Positions 43,113 through 51,352 of a stretch of DNA of 64,000 nt are shown here, piece after piece. Within the stretch, counting starts at the first letter, position 1. Each line of letters begins with the position of its first letter. Source of the stretch: Streptomyces sp. NBC_01264 (GTDB lineage: Bacteria; Actinomycetota; Actinomycetes; Streptomycetales; Streptomycetaceae); assembly GCF_026340675.1 (NCBI RefSeq), contig NZ_JAPEOX010000002.1, forward strand, positions 1,116,001 to 1,180,000, read 5' to 3'. The notes below the pieces were generated by a model. That model worked only from the letters and a program-made list of their open reading frames with translations, made no database searches and was not told where the DNA came from. The position numbers were made by a program, and so were the translations under genes.

Positions 43113-44552
43113 CTAGAACGGATGCCCGCCCGGGGTGGTGCGAAGCGTGGTCCAGCGCAGCTCGGTGAAGGCGTCGAGGTTCGCCTCGCCCCCGAAGCGG
43201 GCGCCGGTCCCGGACGCGCCGACGCCGCCGAAGGGGGCGACCGCCTCGTCGTTCACCGTCTGGTCGTTGACGTGCGCGATTCCGACCGGGATCCGTCCCG
43301 CCAGGTCCAGCCCGCGCGCCGCGTCGCCGGTCACGATCCCGAGGGAGAGCCCGTAGGGGCCGGCGGAGGCCAGCTCCACGGCCTCGTCCTCCGTCGCGAA
43401 GGACCGTACGGGCGCCACCGGTCCGAAGACCTCCTCCGCGTAGGCGGGGCTGTCGTCGCCGGCGCCCGCCAGCACCGTCGGCCGGTAGAAGAGGTCCTGG
43501 TACGAGCCGCCGGTGACGAGTTTGGCGCCCTGTGCGGCGCTGGCCTCCACCAGACCGTGGACCCGGTCCAGCTGGGACCGGTCGATGAGCGGCCCCAGGT
43601 GCACCCGTTCCCGGTACGGGTCCCCGACCGCGAGCTCCTCCGCGCGCGCGGCGAGCCGTTCGACGTACTCGTCGTAGAGCGAGGCGTGCACGAGGTGCCG
43701 GCCGGCCGTCATGCAGATCTGGCCCTGGTGGAAGAAGGAGCCCCAGGAGGCCTGCGCGACGGCCGCCGCAACGTCGGCGTCACGGAGCACGACGAGCGCC
43801 GAGTTGCCGCCCAACTCCAGGTGCGCGCGCTTGAGGTGACGCCCCGCCAGTTCGCCCACGAGCCGGCCGCTCGCGGTGGAACCGGTGAACGACACCACCC
43901 TGACCAGCGGATCGGCGACCACGGCCGAGCCCGTCCCGGCGCCGCCGGGCAGGACGTGCAGCAGTCCGCCCGGCAGGCCGGCCGCCGTGAAGACGGCTGC
44001 GAGTGCGAGGCCGCCACTGACCGCGGTACGGCGGTCCGGCTTGAGGAGCACCGCGTTGCCGAGGGCGAGCGCGGGCGCGACCGAGCGGATCGAGAGGATC
44101 AGCGGCGCGTTGAAGGGCACCACCACCCCCACCACACCGACGGGTTCGCGGCGGGTGAAGGACAGTCGCGGCGCCTCGCTCGGCAGCACCTGACCGGCCG
44201 GACGCGAGGCCAGGGCCGCGGCCTCGTAGCACTCCTGCGCGGCGACGTGCAGTTCGAAGTCGGCCTTGCCGGGGATGGACCCGGACTCCCTGACCAGCCA
44301 CTCCCGCAGCTCGTCGGCGTGGGCGGTGAACAGGTCCCCGGCGCGGCGCAGCACGGCGGCCCGTTCCAGGTGGGTGGCCCGCGCCCAGTCCCGCTGGGCC
44401 GCGTGGGCCCGTACGGCGACCTCCGCCACATCGGCCGGAGCGGCCAGGTCGATGGTCGCGAGGGTCTGGCCGGTGGCGGGTTCGAGGACCGGGGCGGTAC
44501 CCCCCGTGAGGGTGGGTCCGTCCTGCCAGAGCGTCGGATCGAGGAGCGGCAT
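43113..44552 (-). CDS. Aldehyde dehydrogenase, benzaldehyde dehydrogenase-like
   Basis: 479 residues from ATG 44552. The family motifs are intact: VVPFNAPLILSIRSVAPALA, SFTGSTASGRLVGE (NAD binding), HLELGGNSALVVL (general-base Glu) and FFHQGQICMTAGR (catalytic Cys). The FFHQGQICM and LPSEAPRLSFTRREPVGVVG segments resemble benzaldehyde and vanillin dehydrogenases. It lies 136 bp behind a PcaF-like thiolase in the same direction, fitting aromatic acid catabolism. The exact aldehyde is unproven. Confidence 0.9.
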   Translation of the reverse strand: MPLLDPTLWQDGPTLTGGTAPVLEPATGQTLATIDLAAPADVAEVAVRAHAAQRDWARATHLERAAVLRRAGDLFTAHADELREWLVRESGSIPGKADFELHVAAQECYEAAALASRPAGQVLPSEAPRLSFTRREPVGVVGVVVPFNAPLILSIRSVAPALALGNAVLLKPDRRTAVSGGLALAAVFTAAGLPGGLLHVLPGGAGTGSAVVADPLVRVVSFTGSTASGRLVGELAGRHLKRAHLELGGNSALVVLRDADVAAAVAQASWGSFFHQGQICMTAGRHLVHASLYDEYVERLAARAEELAVGDPYRERVHLGPLIDRSQLDRVHGLVEASAAQGAKLVTGGSYQDLFYRPTVLAGAGDDSPAYAEEVFGPVAPVRSFATEDEAVELASAGPYGLSLGIVTGDAARGLDLAGRIPVGIAHVNDQTVNDEAVAPFGGVGASGTGARFGGEANLDAFTELRWTTLRTTPGGHPF

Positions 44553-44688
44553 GGCGCGGGGCCTCCGGATGCGGTGTGCGTGGCGGGGGGCGGCACGCGC
44601 CATCGTGCCACCCCACCGCACCAGAGGCATCAATTCTCTTCGCCTGCCGAGCAGTTGATGCCTGACTATGACCGGAAACGATCGACGG

Positions 44689-45888
44689 TCAGCGTTCCAG
44701 CACGAGGGCGATGCCCTGTCCCACGCCGATGCAGAGGGCCGCGATCCCTGTACCGGATCCGGCCGCGGCGAGCTGGTGCGCCACCGAACCGGCCAGCCGG
44801 GCACCCGACGCACCGAGCGGGTGCCCGATCGCGATGGCCCCGCCGCGCGGGTTGACCACGGCCGGATCCAGTTCGGGCCAGGCGGCCAGACATCCCAACG
44901 CCTGCGCCGCGAAAGCCTCGTTGAGCTCGACGGAGGAAAGATCCGCCCAACCGCGGCCCGCCTTGGTGAGCGCGCGCTCCACGGCGTCCACCGGACCCAG
45001 GCCGAAGAGCTGGGGCTCGATCCCGGTGACGGCCGACGCACTGATCCGGGCCAACGGCTCCCGCCCGGTGGCGGCGAGGCCCTCCTCGTCCGTCAACAGC
45101 AGTGCGGCGGCTCCGTCGTTGAGCGGCGAGGCGTTGCCCGCGGTGACCGTACCGGTGCCGTCGCTGCGGAAAGCGGGCTTCAGACGCGCGAGCGCCTCCG
45201 GGTTGGAACCCTCGCGGATGCACTCGTCGCGCAGCAGGTCGACACCCGCGTACGGGACCACCTCGGCGTCGTACTGACCTGCCGCCCAGGCCGCGGCCGC
45301 CTTGCGGTGGCTCTCCAGCGCGAAGGCGTCCTGCGCCTCGCGGGTGATGCCGTGCTTCTCGGCGACGAGCTCGGCCCCCTCGCCGAGGGAGCCGGTCCAC
45401 TCCGCGGGCATCCGGGGGTTGGTCATCCGCCAGCCGAGCGTGGTGGACCACATCTGCTGGTGCCCCGCGGGGAAGGCTCGCTCCGGCTTCTGCACCACCC
45501 AGGGGGCCCGGCTCATGGACTCGACACCCCCGGCGATGGCGACGGAGGCGTCGCCGAGGGCGATGGCGCGGGCCGCCTGGACGACGGCTTCGAGCCCGGA
45601 GCCGCAGAGCCGGTTGACGGTCACCCCGGGCACGGTCACGGGGAGTCCGGCGAGCAGCACCGCCATGCGGGCCACGTCGCGGTTGTCCTCGCCCGCGCCG
45701 TTGGCGTCGCCGAAGACGACGTCGTCGATGCGGGCCGGGTCCAGTGCGGGCGTACGGTCCACGAGCGCGCGCACCACGTGGGCGGCCAGGTCGTCGGGGC
45801 GGACCCCGGCGAGGGCGCCGCCGAACTTCCCGATCGGGGTGCGGACGGCGTCGACGACATAGACGTCGCGGACGGTACGGATGCTCAT
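44689..45888 (-). CDS. Acetyl-CoA acyltransferase, 3-oxoadipyl-CoA thiolase-like
   Basis: 399 residues from ATG 45888 with GGAGGG upstream. Nucleophile C95 is in VNRLCGSGLEAV; the His and second Cys are in IGHPLGASGARL and ALCIGVGQG. The GDANGAGEDNRDVARMAVLL segment strongly resembles PcaF/PaaJ beta-ketoadipyl-CoA thiolases, which finish the beta-ketoadipate or phenylacetate route by making succinyl-CoA and acetyl-CoA. No other pathway genes are in view, so a generic thiolase role remains possible. Confidence 0.9.
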   Translation of the reverse strand: MSIRTVRDVYVVDAVRTPIGKFGGALAGVRPDDLAAHVVRALVDRTPALDPARIDDVVFGDANGAGEDNRDVARMAVLLAGLPVTVPGVTVNRLCGSGLEAVVQAARAIALGDASVAIAGGVESMSRAPWVVQKPERAFPAGHQQMWSTTLGWRMTNPRMPAEWTGSLGEGAELVAEKHGITREAQDAFALESHRKAAAAWAAGQYDAEVVPYAGVDLLRDECIREGSNPEALARLKPAFRSDGTGTVTAGNASPLNDGAAALLLTDEEGLAATGREPLARISASAVTGIEPQLFGLGPVDAVERALTKAGRGWADLSSVELNEAFAAQALGCLAAWPELDPAVVNPRGGAIAIGHPLGASGARLAGSVAHQLAAAGSGTGIAALCIGVGQGIALVLER

Positions 45889-46179
45889 GGAGTCCCTCCG
45901 GAGCGAGCGGAAGGCGGGGCGGCACACCGATGCCACAGTCCGGCCCGGCGCACGCTCCGCCCGCGCCCGGTGGGGCGCGCCCAGAGTCTCCGTCCCCCCG
46001 GTCCCCCTGTCAACGCCCCCCCAGCCGCCGACGGGGCCCCGACCTGCGCGCCTGCCGCATGCCGCGCCCGCGCCGGCCGGCTGGATCGCCCGCAGGGCGG
46101 CTTCAGCCCCGCGGCCGCGTGAGGGGCGCGGCCCCGGCAGCCCGGGCGCAGCCCCGGGCCGTCACCCGCGGCCGACCAA

Positions 46180-46251
46180 CAGCCGGGATCCGGGCCACAG
46201 CGGGGGTCCGAGCCGCAGCCGGGCTCCGAGCCGCAGCCGGGGTCCAAGCCC
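46180..46251. repeat. Four imperfect 18-bp tandem repeats
   Basis: Four consecutive units of the form CAGCCGGG(A/C/G)TCCGAGCC(G) lie 28 bp past the LacI gene stop. They would encode Cys/Gly/Asp-rich repeats on the minus strand but no convincing gene. The rest of the 45889-46278 gap is GC-rich and holds nothing recognisable. Confidence 0.75.
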
Positions 46252-46278
46252 CAGCCCGCCCGGAGCGGAGCGACGAGC

Positions 46279-47307
46279 TCACGTCGAGTCCCGCGGCACC
46301 GCCACCGCCGCCATCAGGTCGTGCCTGCGCACGACCGCCGCGGGGTCCCGTACCGCCTGGTCCACCAGCGCCGCCAGCCGCTCCCCCGTCGGCATCTCGA
46401 TCTGCACCGTGCTGAGCCTCGGCCGCAGCAGCCGCCCGATCAGCAGGTCGTCGGCGCCCATGACGGCCACGTCCTGCGGCACCCGCAGTCCCACGTCCTG
46501 GAACGCCCGCATCAGCAGCATCGCGTACTCGTCGTTGTACGCGAACGCCGCCTCCAGACCGAGCGATTCCCACCGCTCCGCCAGTTCCGCGGCCGACTCC
46601 TCCGAGTAGGCCATCCGCAGGGCGACGATCTCGGCCCCCGCCACGGACCGGGCTCCTTCGAGCCGGGGCGTGGAGAACAGCCCGAGCCCTTCCTCCTCCG
46701 GAACGACCACGCCGATCCGTCGCCGCCCCTGCTCCACCAGGTGCTCCGCCGCCCGCGCGCCTACCTCCGCCTGGTCCATGACCAGCGCGTGCGCCCCGGG
46801 AACGGCTTCCGGCCCCATCGTCAGCACCGCGCGCGCCCCGGCCCGCTTGAGCGTGGCCACGTTGTGCGCGGACAGGGTGATCTCGCCGAGGGAGAGCACC
46901 GCGACGGGCCGGAGTTCGGCCCAGGCCCGCGCGGCCTCGTCACCGGTGAGGCCGAGGCTGCCGTACTGGACCACGGTGTAGTCCAGGGCGCGCAGCGCCC
47001 ACTGCAACTCGTTGAGGAAGGCGCTGTACAGCGGCCCGATCGGCACGTGCGAGGTGGGCAGCAGCACGATGCGCGTGTGCCCGGCGCGCAGGCTGCGGGC
47101 GGCGGCGTGGGGGACGTAGCCGAGCTCTTCGGCGGCCTCGCGCACCTTGCGGCGGGTCGGCTCGCTGATGCGTACGGCTTCCGCGTTGTTCAGGACGTAC
47201 GAGACCGTCGCGCGCGACACTCCGGCGAGACGGGCGACGTCGGCGCTGGTCGGCACGGGTGGCTGAGGCTGCGGCGGCGCTGTGGGGGGCTTCGGTGACT
47301 GAGACAT
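46279..47307 (-). CDS. LacI-family transcriptional regulator
   Basis: 342 residues from ATG 47307. The HTH and hinge are clear (SADVARLAGVSRATVSYVLN, RKVREAAEELGYVPHAAARS), followed by a periplasmic-binding-protein-like sensor (IVLLPTSHVPIGPLYSAFLN to DVAVMGADDLLIGRLL). It is divergent from an MFS gene, with palindromic TGGTTACACG half-sites between them, so it probably represses the transporter and itself in response to a sugar or metabolite. Confidence 0.92.
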   Translation of the reverse strand: MSQSPKPPTAPPQPQPPVPTSADVARLAGVSRATVSYVLNNAEAVRISEPTRRKVREAAEELGYVPHAAARSLRAGHTRIVLLPTSHVPIGPLYSAFLNELQWALRALDYTVVQYGSLGLTGDEAARAWAELRPVAVLSLGEITLSAHNVATLKRAGARAVLTMGPEAVPGAHALVMDQAEVGARAAEHLVEQGRRRIGVVVPEEEGLGLFSTPRLEGARSVAGAEIVALRMAYSEESAAELAERWESLGLEAAFAYNDEYAMLLMRAFQDVGLRVPQDVAVMGADDLLIGRLLRPRLSTVQIEMPTGERLAALVDQAVRDPAAVVRRHDLMAAVAVPRDST

Positions 47308-47360
47308 TGCCGTGGCATCTTTCCAGACCGTTTGTGCCCGGGGGCTAGCGGATGGCCGGA

Positions 47361-47407
47361 AACCAATGCTACACAGTGGTTACACGATTCACTGACACGT
47401 GTAACCA
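47361..47407. promoter_or_regulatory. LacI-type operators upstream of regulator and transporter
   Basis: TGGTTACACG (47377-47386) and CGTGTAACCA (47398-47407) are perfect inverted arms 11 bp apart. A further AACCA at 47361-47365 pairs with TGGTT at 47377. They fall inside the 318-bp gap between the divergent LacI and MFS starts (47308-47625); the remaining gap is C-rich and non-coding. Confidence 0.7.
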
Positions 47408-47625
47408 AGGCGTCACCGCAGCTTCATCAAAGGTGTCTCCCCACGTGCCCCACGCGTCCGTGCCGTGTCCGGTCGTGCCGCCGTCCTGTCGCGTTCCGTC
47501 GCACCCCCGCCGTCGCGACAGGGCGGCGCGCACTCCTCCCCACGCTCTTCCCACACCCCTCAGTGCACCCCTCCGTACCCCTCTCCATACCCCTCGCCCC
47601 TTCCCAAACTGCCCAGGAGGGCACC

Positions 47626-48870
47626 GTGGCCCTTTCCTCCCCCGGCACCGGCACCGCCGCCGCCACCACCGACGCCCCCGCCTCCCGGCGCGGCCTGCTC
47701 CCCTTGCTGCTCGTCGGCAACGGAGCCATGTACGCCCTCTACATCGGCGTCGCCGGCGTACTCCTCGCCCTCCAGGTCGAAGACATCGACGCGGCGAACA
47801 AGGTCTCCAACTTCGGCCTGATCGCGGGGGTCTCGGCGATCTTCGCGACGGTCTTCAACCCGGTCGCGGGCGCCCTGTCCGACCGCAGCGGACGGCGCAA
47901 CCCCTGGATCCTGGGCGGTGGGCTCGCCGCGATACCGGCGATGTTCCTGCTCGGCGTCGCGGACACGATCCTGCTCATCACCATCGCCTGGTGCCTCGGC
48001 CAGGCCGTGATGAACATCTACCAGGCCGCCATCACCTCCGTGGTCCCCGACCGGGTGCCCATGAGCGCGCGCGGCAAGGCCTCCGCCGCCGTCGGCCTCG
48101 GCCTGCCGCTGGGCTCGACCGTCGGCGCCCTGATCGGCGCGGCGTTCTCGGACGACTACCGCACCGGGTACCTGATCTTCGGCGCGCTCGTGGCCGGCGC
48201 CGCCGTCCTGTTCACCGTCTGCACCCGCGAGGAACGGCGCCCGGCCAAGCCCTCCATGCCGGTCAAGGACCAGCTCGCCGCCTTCGCGAGCGCCCTCAAG
48301 GACCACGACTTCCGCTGGGCGTTCATCGGGCGGGCGCTGCTGGTCCTCGGCTACTTCGCGGTGAGCGGCTACCAGTTGTACATCCTCCAGGACCACACCG
48401 TGCTGCCCGAGGGCATGAAGCCGGAGGCGGCCGTGGCCGTCCTGATGCCGCTGACGAGCGTGGCGATGGTCGTCTCCACCGTCCTCGGCGGCTGGCTCTC
48501 GGACAAGTACGACCGCCGCAAGCTCTTCGTCGGCGCCTCCGCCCTGCTGTCCGCCATCGCCCTGGTGATCCCGGCCCTGTCGACCAGCTGGGCGGCCATG
48601 CTGGCCTTCGCCGTGATCAACGGCCTCGCGTTCGGCTGCTACATGGCCGTGGACACCGCACTGGTGACGATGGTGCTTCCCAAGGCCGAGGACGCCGCCC
48701 GCGACATGGGCGTACTCAACATCGCCAACGCGGGCCCGCAGATCGTCGCCCCCTTCATCGCCTCGGTGATCGTGTCCGTGAGCGGCGGCTACACGGCCCT
48801 GTTCATCGTGGCCGCCGCCCTGGCGGTGGCGGGCGCCCTGGCGGTCAAGCCGATCCGCAGCGTCCGCTGA
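47626..48870 (+). CDS. MFS transporter
   Basis: 414 residues from GTG 47626 with CAGGAGGG upstream. About 12 membrane segments; the loop motif GALSDRSGRRNPW (near residue 85) and its repeat GGWLSDKYDRRKLFVGASAL (near residue 287) are MFS hallmarks. The sequence VMNIYQAAITSVVPDRVP is reminiscent of glycoside/GPH-like permeases. Control by the adjacent LacI regulator suggests sugar or glycoside import. A hydrolase gene follows after 127 bp. Confidence 0.88.
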   Translation: MALSSPGTGTAAATTDAPASRRGLLPLLLVGNGAMYALYIGVAGVLLALQVEDIDAANKVSNFGLIAGVSAIFATVFNPVAGALSDRSGRRNPWILGGGLAAIPAMFLLGVADTILLITIAWCLGQAVMNIYQAAITSVVPDRVPMSARGKASAAVGLGLPLGSTVGALIGAAFSDDYRTGYLIFGALVAGAAVLFTVCTREERRPAKPSMPVKDQLAAFASALKDHDFRWAFIGRALLVLGYFAVSGYQLYILQDHTVLPEGMKPEAAVAVLMPLTSVAMVVSTVLGGWLSDKYDRRKLFVGASALLSAIALVIPALSTSWAAMLAFAVINGLAFGCYMAVDTALVTMVLPKAEDAARDMGVLNIANAGPQIVAPFIASVIVSVSGGYTALFIVAAALAVAGALAVKPIRSVR

Positions 48871-48997
48871 GGCGGGCCGGGCTCCCGGACTGCTGCCCCG
48901 CTCCACCCCACCCCACCGATGCCCTGGGCATCACCCCTGATCCCCCGATACCCCGATCCTCGGATCCCCTGATTCTCTGAAGACGAAAGGCACCACC

Positions 48998-49693
48998 GTG
49001 CAGCTCCACACCCGCACCTGGGGCGAAGGCGACCGCATCGCCCTCCTGATCCACGGGATCATGGCCGACCACCGGACCTGGCGCCGGGTGGGCCCCGCCC
49101 TCGCCGAGCGCGGTTACCGCGTCATCGCCGTGGACCTGCGCGGCCACGGCGCCAGCGGCCGGGGCGAGTACAGCCCCGAGGCCTTCGCCGACGACCTGGC
49201 CGAAACCCTCCCGGTCGGCGCCGAACTCGCCATCGGCCACTCCCTCGGCGGCCTGACCCTCTCGAAGGCCGTCGGCCGACTGAAGCCGAAGCGTGCCGTG
49301 TTCTCCGACCCCGCCTGGCACCTGGCGGAGCTCGGCGAGGGCTTCGGCCCCGAGATGTTCGCCCAGTTCAAGTCCGCGCCCAGGGAGCAGATCCAGGCGA
49401 TGAACCCGCGCTGGGAGGAGGCCGACGTCGACGTCGAACTGGCCACCCTGGCCCTCTGGGACGAGGCGACCGCCCTGAGTCTGGCTCCGCTGGCGGGTAC
49501 GGACCTGCTGCCGGCCGCACCGGCGGTCCCCTCGCTGGTGCAGCTGGCGGACCCGAGCTTCCTGATCTCACCGGAGCGCGCGGCGCTCCTCAAGGAGCGC
49601 GGCTTCGAGGTCCGCTCGGCGAACGGCGCCGGCCACACCATCCACCGGGACGACTTCGACGGCTTCATGGCGTCGCTGGAGGGCTGGATCTGA
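48998..49693 (+). CDS. Alpha/beta-fold hydrolase
   Basis: 231 residues from GTG 48998. Oxyanion segment LLIHGIMADHRTWRRVGPAL, nucleophile elbow GHSLGG (Ser near residue 81), an acid in the VQLADPSFL region and terminal His in NGAGHTIHRDDFDGF. Cytoplasmic. It lies downstream of the MFS gene and may process its substrate, as a lactone or ester, under the same LacI control. Confidence 0.9.
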   Translation: MQLHTRTWGEGDRIALLIHGIMADHRTWRRVGPALAERGYRVIAVDLRGHGASGRGEYSPEAFADDLAETLPVGAELAIGHSLGGLTLSKAVGRLKPKRAVFSDPAWHLAELGEGFGPEMFAQFKSAPREQIQAMNPRWEEADVDVELATLALWDEATALSLAPLAGTDLLPAAPAVPSLVQLADPSFLISPERAALLKERGFEVRSANGAGHTIHRDDFDGFMASLEGWI

Positions 49694-49768
49694 CAACCGG
49701 CCCCACCACCGGGGGCCTCCTCCCACCCACCCTCTCGGAAGAACTCCCGTTCGGCCGAGGGGGTGGCG

Positions 49769-50176
49769 TCAGTCGAGCACGGCCGTGGCTTCGACCTCGA
49801 CGAGAAGATCGGGTTCCCCCAGTGCCGCGACGCCCAGCAGCGTGATCGGCTTGACGGGGTCGATGCCCAGCTTGGCCGCCGCCCGGGCCACGCCCTCCCC
49901 CAGCAGCGGCATCTTCTCGGGGCTCCAGTCGACGACGTAGACGGTCAGCTTCGCCACGTCGTCGAAGGATCCGCCGATCTCGGCCAGGGCGATGCCGATG
50001 TTGAGGTAGCACTGCTCGACCTGAGCGGCGAAGTCCCCCTCGCCGACACGGCGGCCCTCGGCATCGCGCGCGACCTGACCCGCGAGGAACACCAGTTTCG
50101 ACCCGGTGGCGATCGAGAGCTGACGGTAGACGTCGGGTTTGGGCAGCCCGTTGGGATTGACCAGCTTCACGGTCAT
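49769..50176 (-). CDS. RidA family protein
   Basis: 135 residues from ATG 50176. Typical YjgF/YER057c layout: VFLAGQVARDAEGRRVGEGD, FAAQVEQCYLNIGIALAEIG, DVAKLTVYVVDW, and the VEVEATAVLD tail with the conserved Glu. RidA proteins hydrolyse reactive imines and enamines; subgroup members differ. It is divergent from a TetR gene across 79 bp. Confidence 0.9.
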   Translation of the reverse strand: MTVKLVNPNGLPKPDVYRQLSIATGSKLVFLAGQVARDAEGRRVGEGDFAAQVEQCYLNIGIALAEIGGSFDDVAKLTVYVVDWSPEKMPLLGEGVARAAAKLGIDPVKPITLLGVAALGEPDLLVEVEATAVLD

Positions 50177-50228
50177 GACGGCTCCAATGTCGTCGGGGCG
50201 CAGGCTCCGGCGCTGCACCTCTCCAAAC

Positions 50229-50243
50229 CATAGCGCTGTTATG
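50229..50243. promoter_or_regulatory. Putative TetR operator
   Basis: CATAGCGCTGTTATG has CATA/TATG arms around AGCGCT and lies 12 bp before the TetR start, within the divergent RidA-TetR gap. The A/T content contrasts with flanks. Partner assumed from position. Confidence 0.4.
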
Positions 50244-50255
50244 TATTGTCTGGGC

Positions 50256-50894
50256 ATGGCGCGAACCAAGGACCCGGCGATCCGCTCCCGCCTGATCGAG
50301 CGGGCCGCGATGATGCTGCGCACCCGCGAACCGGTCACCCTCCGCTCTCTGGTGGCCGGCACCGGCGTATCGACGATGGCCGTCTACACCTACTTCGGAG
50401 GCATGGACGGCCTGTGGACGGCCATGCGTCAGGAAGGCTTCAAACACCTGGCAGCCAGGCTCGACGCCGTGGCGATGTCCACGGATCCGGTACGGGACCT
50501 GGCCGCTCTCGGAGCCGCCTACGTGAACAACGCGCTGGCCGCCCCCGACCTCTATCGGGTCATGTTCGACGCCGGCTTCGAGCTCGAGGACGCCAAGGCC
50601 GCGGACGAGACGCTGCACTGCCTGGTCGGCGCCGTCGAACGCGCCAGGACGGCCGGCCGCTTCCACCAGGACGTCGACCCCCTGACCCTGGCGACGCGGA
50701 GCTGGGTGATCGGTCACGGACTCGCGTCCCTGGTCGCGACGGGCCCGTTGCCGCACGAAGTCCTCGCCCAGGGCGTGCCCATGCTGACCGCACTGTTCAC
50801 GAGCTCGGGCGACGTGGCCGACAGGTGCCGCCGCTCCGTCGAACTCGGCTGGCGGACGTCACCCGCCCCCCACCCGGTAACCTCGCCCGAATGA
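50256..50894 (+). CDS. TetR/AcrR-family transcriptional regulator
   Basis: 212 residues from ATG 50256. HTH: RLIERAAMMLRTREPVTLRS, LVAGTGVSTMAVYTYFGGMD, GLWTAM. The C-terminal domain resembles TetR_C_33-type (LGAAYVNNALAAPDLYRVMF). The stop overlaps the start of the PemK-like gene (ATGA), suggesting cotranscription. Likely to regulate the divergent RidA gene. Confidence 0.9.
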   Translation: MARTKDPAIRSRLIERAAMMLRTREPVTLRSLVAGTGVSTMAVYTYFGGMDGLWTAMRQEGFKHLAARLDAVAMSTDPVRDLAALGAAYVNNALAAPDLYRVMFDAGFELEDAKAADETLHCLVGAVERARTAGRFHQDVDPLTLATRSWVIGHGLASLVATGPLPHEVLAQGVPMLTALFTSSGDVADRCRRSVELGWRTSPAPHPVTSPE

Positions 50895-51352
50895 CGGCAC
50901 TTTCGCATCACAGCAACGGTCACGTCGAGCAGCCCGGCCGGGACGGGGTCACCGCGACCGCCGAGGCCGATCCGAACGCCATCGGGCCGGTGCAGACCTC
51001 GTACGCCCCCGATCGCGACGGGGATCCCGACCCGGGCGAGATCGTGTGGACCTGGGTTCCCTTCGAGGAGAACGACGGGCGAGGCAAGGACCGGCCCGTG
51101 CTGGTCGTGGCCCGTGAGGGGAGCGGCACGCTCCTCGCCGTGCAGCTGTCCAGCAAGCGGCACGACCACGACCGGGAGTGGGTCCCCATCGGGACCGGCC
51201 CCTGGGACAGCGCGGGGCGGGAGTCCTGGGTGGACGTGGACCGGGTGCTGCGCGTGCACGAGGACGGCATGCGGCGCGAGGCCTGCGCACTGGACCGGGG
51301 CCGGTTCCAGCTCGTCGTGGACCGGCTGCGGGAGCGGTACGGCTGGCGCTAG
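50891..51352 (+). CDS. PemK/MazF-fold protein, no antitoxin adjacent
   Basis: 153 residues; ATG 50891 overlaps the TetR stop by 4 nt. After about 45 disordered residues, the domain reads PGEIVWTWVPFEENDGRGKD, RPVLVVAREGSGTLLAVQLS, then GRESWVDVDRVLRVHEDGM. GxIVW and RPVLVV are typical of the PemK/MazF beta-barrel, which in toxins cleaves RNA. No antitoxin gene is visible and the family is common and conserved as a single gene in streptomycetes, so a housekeeping or binding role is as likely. Tail-to-tail with the PARG gene. Confidence 0.75.
   Translation: MTALSHHSNGHVEQPGRDGVTATAEADPNAIGPVQTSYAPDRDGDPDPGEIVWTWVPFEENDGRGKDRPVLVVAREGSGTLLAVQLSSKRHDHDREWVPIGTGPWDSAGRESWVDVDRVLRVHEDGMRREACALDRGRFQLVVDRLRERYGWR

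Noticed and set aside
42889..43116. 75-residue ORF upstream of thioredoxin (ends RAGWSRESGRWDETL)
   Set aside because: The tail looks coding-like, but there is no suitable start or ribosome binding site, and the first part overlaps the thioredoxin start on the other strand.
45885..46247. Cys/Gly/Asp repeat ORF on the minus strand
   Set aside because: Arises from the 18-bp tandem repeats downstream of the LacI gene; no start signal and no family.
49769..50362. Longer RidA reading from 50362
   Set aside because: The extension crosses the TetR gene start and divergent promoter; the ATG at 50176 matches RidA family length.
50891..51352. A complete toxin-antitoxin system
   Set aside because: Only the PemK/MazF-fold protein is present. 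No antitoxin-like small ORF precedes it; the upstream overlapping gene is a full TetR regulator.
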